64,000 nt of DNA from NCBI GenBank assembly GCA_002304925.1, contig DBPT01000015.1, forward strand, positions 1 to 64,000, written 5' to 3'. Position 1 is the first letter of the stretch. Every line of letters starts with the position of its first letter. The stretch comes from Prolixibacteraceae bacterium UBA1413 (GTDB lineage: Bacteria > Bacteroidota > Bacteroidia > Bacteroidales > Prolixibacteraceae). The translations under genes were made by a program, and so were the position numbers. This document shows positions 1 through 9,600 of this stretch, piece after piece. Below the pieces are notes generated by a model that worked only from the letters and a program-made list of their open reading frames with translations, did no database searches and was not told the origin of the DNA.

Positions 1-489
1 TTCCATGGTCGCTTTGGCATCCTTGACGCCGGCCTTGACCAGCTTTTCGGTACGCTGGATTTTTTTCTCCACGGATGTGATGTCCCTCACCTGCAGTTTG
101 AATTCAAGGGTCTCCAGATCCCTGAGGGGATCGACGCTTCCGTCGATGTGTATCAGATTATCGTCGTCGAAGCAGCGAAGCACGTGGATCAGCGCGTCGG
201 TATCGCGGATGTCAGCCAGGAAGCTGTTGCCCATCCCCTCCCCTTCGCTCGATCCTTAGGCCAGTCCGGGAATATCAACGATCTCTACAACCGCCGGAAC
301 CAGCTTTTAGGTGACCTGGAATTTCTCCAGTTCAGCAAGGCACGGGTCAGGAACCCTGATCATTCCGAGATTTGACTTGTTGGAGGTAAAGGCAAAGCGC
401 GAGGTCTCCGCCTTCACGTTCGACATGCAGTTAAAAAGAGTGGTTTTACCCGTATTAGCCAAACCAATGATGCCGCACTGTAAACTCAT
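1..489 (-). pseudogene. ychF: YchF-family GTPase/ATPase, disrupted by two in-frame stops, runs off the left edge
   Basis: Reading leftwards from the ATG at 489 gives MSLQCGIIGLANTGKTTLF, the OBG/YchF start with a slightly altered P-loop, then VEIVDIPGLA (G3 region), GEGMGNSFLADIR and LIHVLRCFDDDN, all YchF hallmarks. Two TAA codons interrupt this single frame, one after FQVT (near 308) and one after IPGLA (near 258). No frameshift is needed, so the loss looks recent. Lysine or glutamate codons that mutated to TAA would explain both stops. YchF binds ATP/GTP and ribosomes. This copy is either a spare paralogue or a damaged single copy. The 3' part lies outside the window. Confidence 0.8.
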
Positions 490-1472
490 ATGCCGTTTGC
501 TTTATGTTTTACCTGTCCGTCAGGGAAAGAATCTCCCCGATTTTGACGTGCAAAGGTAAACCATATTTCGCATTCTCCGGAAAAAAGTGCGGGCCAGGAG
601 GTTCAAGTCCGATGGTAGCCACCGTGGAGAAGCTGGAGACCGATACCTGGTGCCATAGCACGACCGGCTACAGCAAGGTCCTCTTTGAGCGGACCTTCGG
701 ATGCAAAATGGAAGATGAATTGCTGAAGAGCATCAAGATGGGCAATGACCGATGCCTTCAGAAGATCAGCCCCTTAGCACCGGTGCGGTTCCTATTTTCA
801 GGATGACTCGTTTCCAGAGTTTTCCTGAAACGGCCCAAACATCGTGGCAAAGCACCACCCTTGGGTGCAATCCCTTTATTCCCCCTCGACCGGATTTCGA
901 GTTACTTCCCGGTATACGCAACGGCATCCAAACTTCCGCCATTTTTTAATTATATTCGTAACTTGATTTGCAAGAATCTAATAATGAGGTTTTTATTTTA
1001 AATTTTTACTTTATACCACATTAGCTTCTTTTTGGAGGGTATGTTTTTCATTGCGTCCCGAAGGGACAACTCATTGCAGCCCAAGGCGTTGCATTGGGAA
1101 AATGGTTCGTTTTTCTCTTTCGTCGCCCTGAAAGGGCAGCTCAAACACCTAAAATAGGGTTCAAAGCCTGCGACTTCGCCTTGGCGTTCAAATTCGCCGT
1201 TCAATGCCTTCGGCGTTCAAAAGTTCAACAATTGTTCAATCGGTCAACATTATGCATTGACAAATTGTTAATTGCTAATCCCTTCGTCACCTTCGTTCTC
1301 TCCGTTTCCCTCTTTACCTGCTACCGTATTAAACGTCAGAAGTCAGGAAAAGGCAATTTTTCGGCAATGTTAAGCAATAAAGCCGATGGTTACCTTCTAC
1401 AACCAATTCAGACCAATAACATTTTTTCCAGAACGGATGATTGAGATAGGATCCCTATTGAGCAAAACCCGC
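490..1472. other. Gene-poor gap with remnants and short palindromic repeats
   Basis: No intact gene is visible. On the plus strand at about 600-780 a reading frame ending GNDRCLQKIS resembles the Cys-containing tail of small acyl/ATC-hydrolase-like proteins, but this is too weak to name. From about 1050 to 1150 there are small dyads typical of Bacteroidota intergenic repeats, TCCCGAAGGGA and GCCCTGAAAGGGC. At 1319-1349 lies an inverted, slightly diverged copy of the dispersed repeat found at 12047 and 21725. Confidence 0.5.
1319..1349 (-). repeat. Dispersed repeat B, third (inverted) copy
   Basis: Read on the minus strand this is TTCCTGACTTCTGACGTTTA followed by a diverged end. By eye it matches the 41-bp repeats at 12047-12087 and 21725-21765 with two differences over about 31 bases. 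It stands alone here, in the gap downstream of the GH99-like gene. Confidence 0.6.
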
Positions 1473-2687
1473 CTATCTGTCGTATTTCCGGTGGATAAAC
1501 ACATCCTTCACCGCTTCGAGGTAGCCAAAACCGTTGAGCATATCGGGAAGCAGGTAACTGCCCTCGACCCACTCGTTCCAGGCATTGATGGTAATCAGCC
1601 GGGGTTGCCCGGGGTGGGCGTCGGCATAGTTTTTCGCCTTGGAGAGCAGCGCCGCAAAACTGGCCGGTGTGTTGTGGTAATGCACCACATCTCTCATCCC
1701 TTTTGCAGGGAAACGGGGAGTATCGTCCCAGCCGATCGAGACACAAGGAAAAACCGGTATGTCGAGTATAGAATCCATCTGTGCGCGGATATTTATCGAA
1801 TTACTGCCATAAACCAGGTAGTCTTCCGACAGACCGCCCATGTTGTACATGGCCACACTGTTGAATCCCATGGCGTTGACACGGTCGCGGAACTGACCGG
1901 CATGCTGTTGTGACATCAGGGATCCCCCACCCTGGTTCCACTGAATATGTAATCCGGGGAAACCGGCCTTTTTAACTTCGTCCCTGAAATAGTCGAGCGC
2001 CTTTCGGGTTTCCTCCAAACTGCCGTTGAAACTTTGCATCAGTTTGTCGATGCTGAAAATCGAAAAGACGGGTTCACCGTTGATCTTTAAATAGTTGGGA
2101 CGCTTGAAATACTGGTTGATGACGCGGTCGACAATGATTTTAAAATTCTTCCAGTCCACTTTGGCATCCCACAGAATTGATGTGTCATCCCCGTAGAGGT
2201 GGTAGTTCCAGTAGTTGTGTTTTACATCGTGATTGGCCCACATGATGTAAAACTGCATCTTCCTATTGTTGGCGGCCTTCAGAAAACCATCGTTCAGGGC
2301 GCTCTCGAGGTAGGGGCCTTCCTCATACCAGTACCAGTCGTATACGAATACATTGACACCGTGAGCAACGGCCACGTCGATCCATCGTTCAACCACTTTA
2401 GGGTCGTTGTCCATTTCGTAGCCCCACAGCGGCTGGCGTGGCTGGTAGTGACCCTCAAAACGGGGATTCCCCTTTTTGATCACCTCCCATTCACCAATGC
2501 CCTCGGGCCACAGCTTCTTGCGGGCCAGCGGATCATCGTGGCATGATGGCCAGATATAGGCTGCCACCAGATAATCATGCCTGACCGGCTCTGTTTTTTG
2601 CTGGGAACATGCCCAAAGAATTATTCCGGAGAGAAAGACCAAAACAAGGAGGGCCTTACGAACAATGATGAATCGGTTATTTTTCAT
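1473..2687 (-). CDS. GH99-like / WbsX-type glycoside hydrolase lipoprotein
   Basis: This 404-residue exported protein has a signal peptide ending LWACSQQ, so it is probably a lipoprotein anchored at Cys27. The body has the (beta/alpha)8 pattern of the GH99-like/WbsX family: AYIWPSCHDDP near the start, WGYEMDNDP, VYDWYWYEEGP, and the C-terminal NAWNEWVEGSYLLPD box, which is the family's most conserved segment and carries acidic residues. GH99 members act on alpha-mannosides; WbsX-like proteins occur in polysaccharide loci, and the exact substrate here is unknown. It stands alone, with no SusCD pair beside it. Length fits the family. Confidence 0.85.
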   Translation of the reverse strand: MKNNRFIIVRKALLVLVFLSGIILWACSQQKTEPVRHDYLVAAYIWPSCHDDPLARKKLWPEGIGEWEVIKKGNPRFEGHYQPRQPLWGYEMDNDPKVVERWIDVAVAHGVNVFVYDWYWYEEGPYLESALNDGFLKAANNRKMQFYIMWANHDVKHNYWNYHLYGDDTSILWDAKVDWKNFKIIVDRVINQYFKRPNYLKINGEPVFSIFSIDKLMQSFNGSLEETRKALDYFRDEVKKAGFPGLHIQWNQGGGSLMSQQHAGQFRDRVNAMGFNSVAMYNMGGLSEDYLVYGSNSINIRAQMDSILDIPVFPCVSIGWDDTPRFPAKGMRDVVHYHNTPASFAALLSKAKNYADAHPGQPRLITINAWNEWVEGSYLLPDMLNGFGYLEAVKDVFIHRKYDR

Positions 2688-2810
2688 TATTATCAGGTTA
2701 GGTAATGATTTTCTGATTCTTTGGAAATTACTTCCGCCAGAAAATTAAGTTAAAAAAACGAATTTGCCAGACAAGAAAAGCAAAAAGACACCCCCTACAT
2801 TACTGATCAT

Positions 2811-3046
2811 ATATTGTACAAAGGTATTTCAGTGAACAAGATTGGTTTGCTTGGTTCGTTTTCTGATGATTCATATACGGAAGAGAGTGACATCGATTTG
2901 CTCGTTGAATTTGAAAAGCTGCCGGATGAGAATATTTCACGCTGAAGATTTTCCTTGAGGACATTTTTGGGCGCAAAAATGATTTAGCGATCAAAAATGC
3001 ACTACGCGAACAAATTAAGGAGATGATTTTAAACCAGGTAAAATAG
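2811..3046 (+). pseudogene. MNT-type nucleotidyltransferase remnant
   Basis: The plus strand reads VNKIGLLGSF...EESDIDLLVEFEK, the GSxx(n)DxD catalytic motif of minimal nucleotidyltransferases (MntA/MNT antitoxin type). The frame then breaks at about 2940 (TGA after NISR) and resumes one frame over as LKIFLEDIFGRKNDLAIKNALREQIKEMIL, the expected C-terminal half. The N-terminal start is also missing. It is a frameshifted, probably 5'-truncated copy of a gene usually paired with a HEPN toxin, and no HEPN partner is visible. The rest of the 2688-3175 gap holds nothing recognisable. Confidence 0.75.
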
Positions 3047-3175
3047 GTGTAATTTGAAAAGGGAACCGGAGAAAGCATAAGATTAAGGTATTCTGGGAAT
3101 GAAATTCCAATATTATCCGATATTTTTGGAATTAGTTTCCAATTTTCCATTTTGTAGCTAAAAAACAACTGAACT

Positions 3176-4756
3176 ATGAAACATTCAATTCTCTTATCCG
3201 CGGCGTTGGTGCTGCTGGTGATCACCTCATGTTATAAACCCCAACCGGGGCAGGTCCGTGTCGAGGGGGGCCTTATCCAGGGTACGGTCACTGAAGATCT
3301 GATCATTTACATGGGAATTCCCTTTGCGGCTCCGCCTGTTGGCGAGCTGCGGTGGAAGTCCCCTCAGCCCGTAAATCCCTGGGAGGGAATCCTGCAAACC
3401 ACAGAATATGCACCGGCCCCCATGCAGACCGGGAATCCTCCTTCCGGGAAAAGCGAGGACTGCCTTTACCTGAACATCTGGACCCCCGCCAAATCGCCGA
3501 AGGAGAAGTTGCCGGTGCTGGTCTGGATTTACGGTGGTGGATTCAGTTTCGGGTCCACGTCGGAGCCGGTCCACAACGGGGAGCACCTGGCGCGGAAGGG
3601 AGTGGTGCTAGCGAGCATCGCCTACCGTGTCGGGCAGCTCGGATTTCTTGCCCATCCTGAGCTGAGCGCCGAAGATCCGAACGGGGTATCGGGCAATTAC
3701 GGAATCCTTGACCAGATCGCGGGATTGCGGTGGATCCGTGACAACATCGCGGCCTTCGGAGGCGATCCGGAGCGGGTGACCATCTTCGGCGAGTCGGCCG
3801 GAGGCATCTCGGTGAGCATGCTGTGCGCCTCACCCCTCGCCAAAGGGCTGTTTCACGGAGCCATAGCCCAGAGTGGCGGCTCCTTCGGACCTACACGGCC
3901 AGTCACCTTTCCGGGAGAAAACATGAAAAACCTGCAACAAGCCGAGCAGGCCGGCGTTGAATATGCCGAAAAGAGCGGGGTGGCCTCCCTGGCGGAACTC
4001 CGGAATTTAGACGCCACTAAACTGCCCATGGAATGGGGCATGGGAAATGCCTGGCCCATCGTCGACGGCTGCGTGATCCCCGACGACCAGTACAAAATGT
4101 ACGAAGCCGGAAATTATAACGACATTCCCGTCCTCATCGGCTACAATTCCGACGAGGGGCTGAGCTTCCCGTCGGGCCGCACGCCCGAAGAGGCCATCGC
4201 CGGAGTGAAGAAGCGGTTTGGCCCCTTTGCCGACACGCTGATGACGGCCTATCCCTTCGGGGAAACCAGTGTTCCCCGGAGCGCCCGCAACCTGATGCGC
4301 GATGCCGCCTTCGGATGGCACACCTGGGTCTGGGCCAACCTTCAGGCCAAAACCGGAAAGTCACCGGTCTACTATTACTGTTTCGACCAGCATCCCGCAT
4401 ACCCGGCTGACTCTCCCCAGGCCGACCATGGCACTCCCCATGGCGTCGACGTGGCCTACGTATTCATGCATCTCGACCCCAATCAATCCGGCCTATCGGA
4501 GAAAGCAATGGAGGTGAGCCAAATGATGGGCACCTACTGGACCAATTTTGCCAAATACGGCCATCCCAACGGGGAGGGGGTGCCCGAATGGCCGGCCTTC
4601 ACAAAGGAGAATCCCGTGGTGCTGCACATAGGGTCGACTGTCACGCCCGGACCGGTTCCCGATGAAGCGGCGCTGAAAGTCCTGGATGCTTATTTTGCCT
4701 GGCGGCGTACTCCCGAGGGAGCCGCCTGGGCTGCTTCTCCGGAAGCCAACCCTTAG
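3176..4756 (+). CDS. Type B carboxylesterase (lipase family), exported
   Basis: This 526-residue protein belongs to the carboxylesterase/PnbA family of alpha/beta hydrolases, which cleave carboxylic esters. The signal peptide ends VITSCYKPQ, consistent with a lipoprotein. Conserved pieces occur in order: YMGIPFAAPPVGELRW, SEDCLYLNIW, an oxyanion region GGGF, the nucleophile elbow FGESAGG with Ser207, the acid NSDEGLSF, and the catalytic-His region HGVDVAYVF. Family length is normal. It is a single-gene unit flanked by decayed DNA, and its substrate cannot be told from sequence. Confidence 0.9.
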   Translation: MKHSILLSAALVLLVITSCYKPQPGQVRVEGGLIQGTVTEDLIIYMGIPFAAPPVGELRWKSPQPVNPWEGILQTTEYAPAPMQTGNPPSGKSEDCLYLNIWTPAKSPKEKLPVLVWIYGGGFSFGSTSEPVHNGEHLARKGVVLASIAYRVGQLGFLAHPELSAEDPNGVSGNYGILDQIAGLRWIRDNIAAFGGDPERVTIFGESAGGISVSMLCASPLAKGLFHGAIAQSGGSFGPTRPVTFPGENMKNLQQAEQAGVEYAEKSGVASLAELRNLDATKLPMEWGMGNAWPIVDGCVIPDDQYKMYEAGNYNDIPVLIGYNSDEGLSFPSGRTPEEAIAGVKKRFGPFADTLMTAYPFGETSVPRSARNLMRDAAFGWHTWVWANLQAKTGKSPVYYYCFDQHPAYPADSPQADHGTPHGVDVAYVFMHLDPNQSGLSEKAMEVSQMMGTYWTNFAKYGHPNGEGVPEWPAFTKENPVVLHIGSTVTPGPVPDEAALKVLDAYFAWRRTPEGAAWAASPEANP

Positions 4757-5096
4757 AAGGGTAACAGGAAAAGCCTGATATGCCAGGCCGTGTACGTGAA
4801 ATGGTTTTCATCCCGGTAAGAATTATTCCGGCTTTTGCACTTTGAATTCCCATAAGTGTCTTGTGGGTTTTAAACCTGAGAATAACACCCGTCAATAATG
4901 CCCTTGACTTCAGATGTTCAAGGTCAGAACCAATTATTGCACTTTTCTGCTTTTCTGTGGGCTCACCTTCCAGGTATTTCAGCATATGTGGGAAGTGTTA
5001 CATTTTGTGTGTCTCGCGACCTGGGTTTCCCATTTTAGTTTGGCATCGCCAAACTACTTTTATTTCGATAAAGATGTTCTAAAATTGTAACAATCA
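4757..5096. other. Gap with possible C-terminal coding remnant on the minus strand
   Basis: No intact gene. On the minus strand from about 4985 down to 4800 there is a protein-like reading frame (MLKYLEGEPTEKQKSAIIGS onward) that I cannot assign; it runs on into the 3' end of the esterase in antisense and is likely a remnant or chance. A perfect hairpin lies at 5036-5056. Confidence 0.4.
5036..5056. terminator. Perfect 9-bp hairpin, possible bidirectional terminator or small palindromic repeat
   Basis: TAGTTTGGC, a three-base ATC loop, then GCCAAACTA, flanked by T-rich sequence on the plus side (CTTTTATTT). It lies between the convergent esterase and DUF4143 genes, where a shared terminator is expected. 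It could equally be a dispersed palindromic repeat. Confidence 0.45.
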
Positions 5097-6098
5097 CTAT
5101 TTCAATATTTCACTCAGTTCCCACGCTCTCAGGTGTTTAATGCCCTTAAAGGAAGGAAAGCGAATTTCATCCAAAGTGACCACGAACTTCTCGTAGTTGT
5201 CATCAATTGTTTTAAATGCCCCGAATTCCTTGTCGTAAACCTGCTGATCCATTACCGTAACCGCAATTTGCAGATACAAGATATGGTCACCTTTAACAGC
5301 CACAAAATCAATCTCCCCGTTACGCAAAGCACCTGTATAAACCTGATAACCTTCAACTTTCAGTTGCAGATAAACCGCGTTTTCCAGCAGAAATCCCAAA
5401 TCATAACCATATCCCGAATAAAGGTAATTCCTGAATGAAAGGTCATTGATGTAAAATTTACAGGTACCTGAAAGAATCTCTTTCCCTTTAATTTGGTACC
5501 GTACGGAACGGTGAACCAAAAAGGCAGTCTCAAGATAATGAATGTAATGAGATATGGTTTCATAATTCACCCTCCTGTTTTTCGAACCGAAATAATTTAC
5601 CAGGTTACTCACCGATGTCAGGTTGGAAACGGTATTTACCAGATAGGGAAATATATCCTCCAAAAGTCGTGCATCCTTAATGCTATACCTGAAAATGATA
5701 TCGCGCAGCAAAATGGTATCTTTTACTGCTGCCATATAAAGCCGCCTCGAATCAACATCTTTCAGTTGAAAAAGATCAGGCAGAGCACCAGATTGAAAAT
5801 ATTCCAGAAATGATCCCCTGTTTTGTTCATAAGCATGAAAATGGCAATATTCCCTGTATGAAAATGGATAGATTTCAAAGGATACATACCTTCCCGACAA
5901 CAGGGAAGCCAGCTCTCCTGCAAGCAACTCTGAATTGGAGCCGGTAATGTACAACTCATATTGTTCTGCAAAATTTTGAGCTAATGAATCTACAGTCCGT
6001 TCCCATCGGTTAAGGCACCCGGTTGGTTCACACCTGATCCTCTTCCCGGGAAGCACGTCGTCCAACGCGTGAAAATCCAAGCAAAAGGGCAGCAACAA
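5097..6098 (-). pseudogene. DUF4143 (AAA) ATPase, 5'-truncated
   Basis: The protein matches the second half of the ATPases that carry a C-terminal DUF4143 domain: WERTVDSL...LYITGSNSELLAGELASLLSGRY (sensor-like box), PFSYREY, a winged-helix linker, then FYINDLSFRNYL and GEIDFVAVKGD, the PD-(D/E)XK-like part. The Walker A and the DEIQ Walker B that should precede WERTV are missing; homology begins at about 6020 and the frame just runs into the end of the neighbouring gene. It is therefore a deletion derivative that cannot bind ATP in the family's normal way. The start codon at 6098 is not meaningful. Confidence 0.75.
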
Positions 6099-6471
6099 CC
6101 AGAATCAACAGCGCCCGGGGACCCTCTTTGGTGTATTCCGTATCGGTACTGATGAACGGACAACCCGGCAGGTATTTCACCCTAATGGTGGCTCCGGGAC
6201 CGGGTTTCAGATAAACAGGACCTGCAACCCGCTGGCCGGTACCTGAAAAAAGCTTACCGTCCACGGTAAATTCATACCCAAAATGATAGGTGTACCGGTT
6301 CGGGATCACTTCGTTCCGCTCCCCCTGCTGCCGCCGGTAACTGGTCAGCCTGGCTTCCGTGGAAATTCCGAAAAACAGGAGGGAAACCAGCATCAGACCA
6401 TAAGTCAGAAAAAACAGCCCGATTAACAAAATCACAATCCTCCCTCTGCCTCCTGTCCTGCTTTGCTTCAT
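6028..6471 (-). CDS. DUF3592-like two-TM membrane protein
   Basis: This 147-residue protein has membrane helices at about residues 12-34 and 117-134, bracketing a beta-rich extracytoplasmic part with YTYHFGYEFTVDGKLFSGTGQ and a Pro/Gly segment followed by VKYLPGCPFIST. That layout (TM, 'Y...Y.F.v.G..y.G' core, 'V.Y.P.nP..s', TM) is typical of the DUF3592 family, whose function is unknown. The 3' end abuts the DUF4143 remnant at what looks like a deletion junction. Confidence 0.6.
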   Translation of the reverse strand: MKQSRTGGRGRIVILLIGLFFLTYGLMLVSLLFFGISTEARLTSYRRQQGERNEVIPNRYTYHFGYEFTVDGKLFSGTGQRVAGPVYLKPGPGATIRVKYLPGCPFISTDTEYTKEGPRALLILVVAALLLGFSRVGRRASREEDQV

Positions 6472-6621
6472 CTTTTACAGTTCTCTATTTAAAAGCCTAA
6501 AAATAATGGGAAAATGTTTAAAATTATAGAAGTTTTCCGTCAAAAATCAAACAGGATTGTTTTCTTTGTATAAGAACTGACAATTGTCTGATCATCCTTT
6601 TACAAAAGCGGCCTGACTGAT

Positions 6622-9600
6622 ATGAAACCTGTAAGAATCGTTCAAGCTCTCCTGTTGACGCTGATCATTTACGGACACGGAGAGGCTCAAAAAGTACTGA
6701 TTTCCCATCCCGGGGCCATTTCCGGTGAATGGACCTTTTCAGAAGGGTCGGGTTCTGACCGCGTGGAGCACTACTCCATCTACCTGACGGCCAAACCCAC
6801 CTCCTCAGATGATATCAACTCACAGCTTTTTCTTTCCCATTTGGGCGGTCCTGGGGGCATTGCCATCGGTGCCACAGGCAGTGAACTGAGTTCCTATTAC
6901 CACGAATGGGTCAATGCTAATGAGTACTCTGAATTTCTGGAAGCCAACAAGGCCAGTATAGCGGCCGGTAAAGGGATAATCAGGCAGCCGGACTATTTCC
7001 TGAGCAGATACCCTGACGGGAATATCCCCGGAAGCAGAAGGATTAAGATTGCAGGATATGACGCCACCATTTATTCGAATGATTCCGGCAATGACACCCG
7101 GGATAAAAGCCGGCAGGCCAACTATTTCATCTTTGTCTTCCTGACCGACCAATACGGCGTTGAGATATGCTCGAAGGTCAACTATTTCGAAGAGGGCTCG
7201 TTTGCTCCAAGTCCCTACTCTTTCGCCCAGTACCAACAGATGATGTACGAACACCTCAATGGCCTCACCTTTGAACTCACAGGTGCGGAAGAGAGTTCGG
7301 CATCTTCCGCTGCTCCGGATACTTCCGGAGGGGAAGAGGAAGAAGTTCCCTGGGAAGTGGTCATCGGCCTGATCGGCACCGCCGGGGCTGCCGTCCTGGG
7401 CCGCAAACTCATAAAAAGGAAACCCTCCGCCAAACAGCCTGAAAAGAAAGTCCAGTCAGGCAAAAAGAAACAGGAAGAGGAGGAGAAGGAAGAAGAGGAA
7501 AAGTTCATCCTCAACATCAACCGCGACCGGTTCACACTGAAGGTTGGGGAGCCCGTCACCCTGGAAGTGGTGGTTTACCGGATCACCCCCCGCGGGTCGG
7601 AACAGTTTCCCGCCGATATTCACCTTACCTGTCCGGAGAAAGCCCTGAAAATTAAGCCTGCCTCAGGAAGCGGTAAGCTCACTGCTTCCCTGCTCCTGGA
7701 GAAGGAACCCCGGGAACCTGAATTCCCCATGGAAGTCACTGCGGAAGCCCGTGGCCACCTGATTCGCAGGAATATTACCATCACCGCCGACACCGCCCTG
7801 AAAATCGCCGTGGAGACCCTGCCCGGCAACAAGCGTTCCCTGCGCCCCGACACCTATCAGGTGTTGACCGTCAGGACCATGGTTACCGGGGCCAGCGGCA
7901 AAGATATTCCCGAACTCACGGAACAGATCGTCTTCAAACCCAAAAGCGACTGGATCGACCTCTCGGAACCGGTCCCCGACGAACCCTGCATCGCCATCAA
8001 CATGGGCGCCACCAACCCATCCCCGGGAGGGGGTAAGCGTTCCGTTCCACCCTCGGTGGTCCTCACCCTCTTCATGGATGACGTCCCGGAAGGAGAACCC
8101 CCGCTTCAGCATGACCTGGAGATCCGCCTGGCCGACTGCCGCCTCGAAACCGACATCGAAGAAGCTTCCTTCCCCGATTCCGGGGAGACGAGTGAAATTA
8201 CCTTTGAGACCTGGATCGAAAACGGGGAAGAAGAGACCGGCTGGAGTTTCAACGGGGAATACCGTCATGGCGTCGACCCCACCGATCCGCTCACTACCAT
8301 CGCCATCGCCCCCAAGGGGGAAACACGCGCTACGGTAACCCTCACCGGACCGCTGATCAGACTCACGGGAGAGGAACAGATTATCAGCAAAACCCTGGTC
8401 ATCTCGGCGGCACAGGGCGATGAGGAACCCCTGGAGCGCCGCCTCAATATTATGGTCTCACGCGAAGGCCTCTTCATCAAAAATGGCGCCGATAAAAAGA
8501 ACCAGATCAACATCCTTGCCGACAAACCCTATGAGGCCAACCTCGACCTGGCCCTTTACCGTTACGACAAGGAAACCAACCAGATCACCGTCGACAAGGA
8601 TGGACTTTCGACCGTTGAATTTGAACTTCAGAATGAAGAAACGGAAATCGTCAACCTGGCCTCTGTATTGCAACCACAATTTGAGTTTACCGGACTGGTC
8701 ACCAACATTCCTTACGGCAGGTACCATTTCACCACCAAAGAAGAGATTCCCGGCACCGGCACAATATATACCCTGAATTATCTGGTCAGAGCTTCTGCCG
8801 GCGATGCCCTCCATCCTGAGCTCTTTGAACAGACCCTAACCCTCAGGGTGAAAACCTATGGCATTGGAGAAGAGTTCCCCGACTGGGTGAAGGCTTATGA
8901 AGAGTGCAAGTACATCATCAGGGAATACGTTCCCGCGGGAGATCCCACCATCAAGCTGACCGACCTCCTGGAAATGCGGAAGATGACCCTGGGTGCCGAG
9001 GGACTCACCGAATTGCGGAACCGTATCTGGAAGGTAGCCTCCAACCTGATCCTTGCCGAAGGTGCCGAAGGCTACAAGTCGGTAGAAGCGTGGGCCAACG
9101 CCATCACCGTCACCCTCGAATGGACCGAATGGGCGGGCGACCTGGCCTTCAACGCCCTGGCTGCCTTTTACCTCAAGGGGATGGGCGCCACCGCGGCAGG
9201 CCTTATCAAGGCTAAAATGATCGAAGCCCTCAACTTCTACATCTACGAACCTGAAAAAGGATGGGAGGAATTCAAATCACGCCAGATCCAGAGCCTGGTA
9301 CCCATCCTGATGAGTACCGCCAAGGGCAGGATCCTCTCTATCGAAAACATCGAGATGATCGTCGGCAAAAACAAACCCCTTGCCTGGACCATCTTCATAA
9401 GCTGCGAATTCCTCTACAACCTCTACCAGACCAAGTCGGTGGTGGAAGCGGCCAAAATCACGGGAAGGCAGATCACCGAAGAACTGATTATAAAAAAACT
9501 GACGGCAGAACTTCACAAGGAGGCGCTTCGAAGGAACATACCGGTTTCCACGCCCGACGAGGTTCTCAATGACATGATGAAATCAGTGAAAACCGTCAAC

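Noticed and set aside
595..620. tRNA T-arm-like string GGTTCAAGTCC
   Set aside because: No pairing stem around the loop and no acceptor or anticodon arm at the right distance.
2800..3225. 141-codon minus-strand frame opposite the nucleotidyltransferase remnant
   Set aside because: Low-complexity Ile/Ser/Lys composition and overlap with the esterase start; the plus-strand motifs explain the DNA better.
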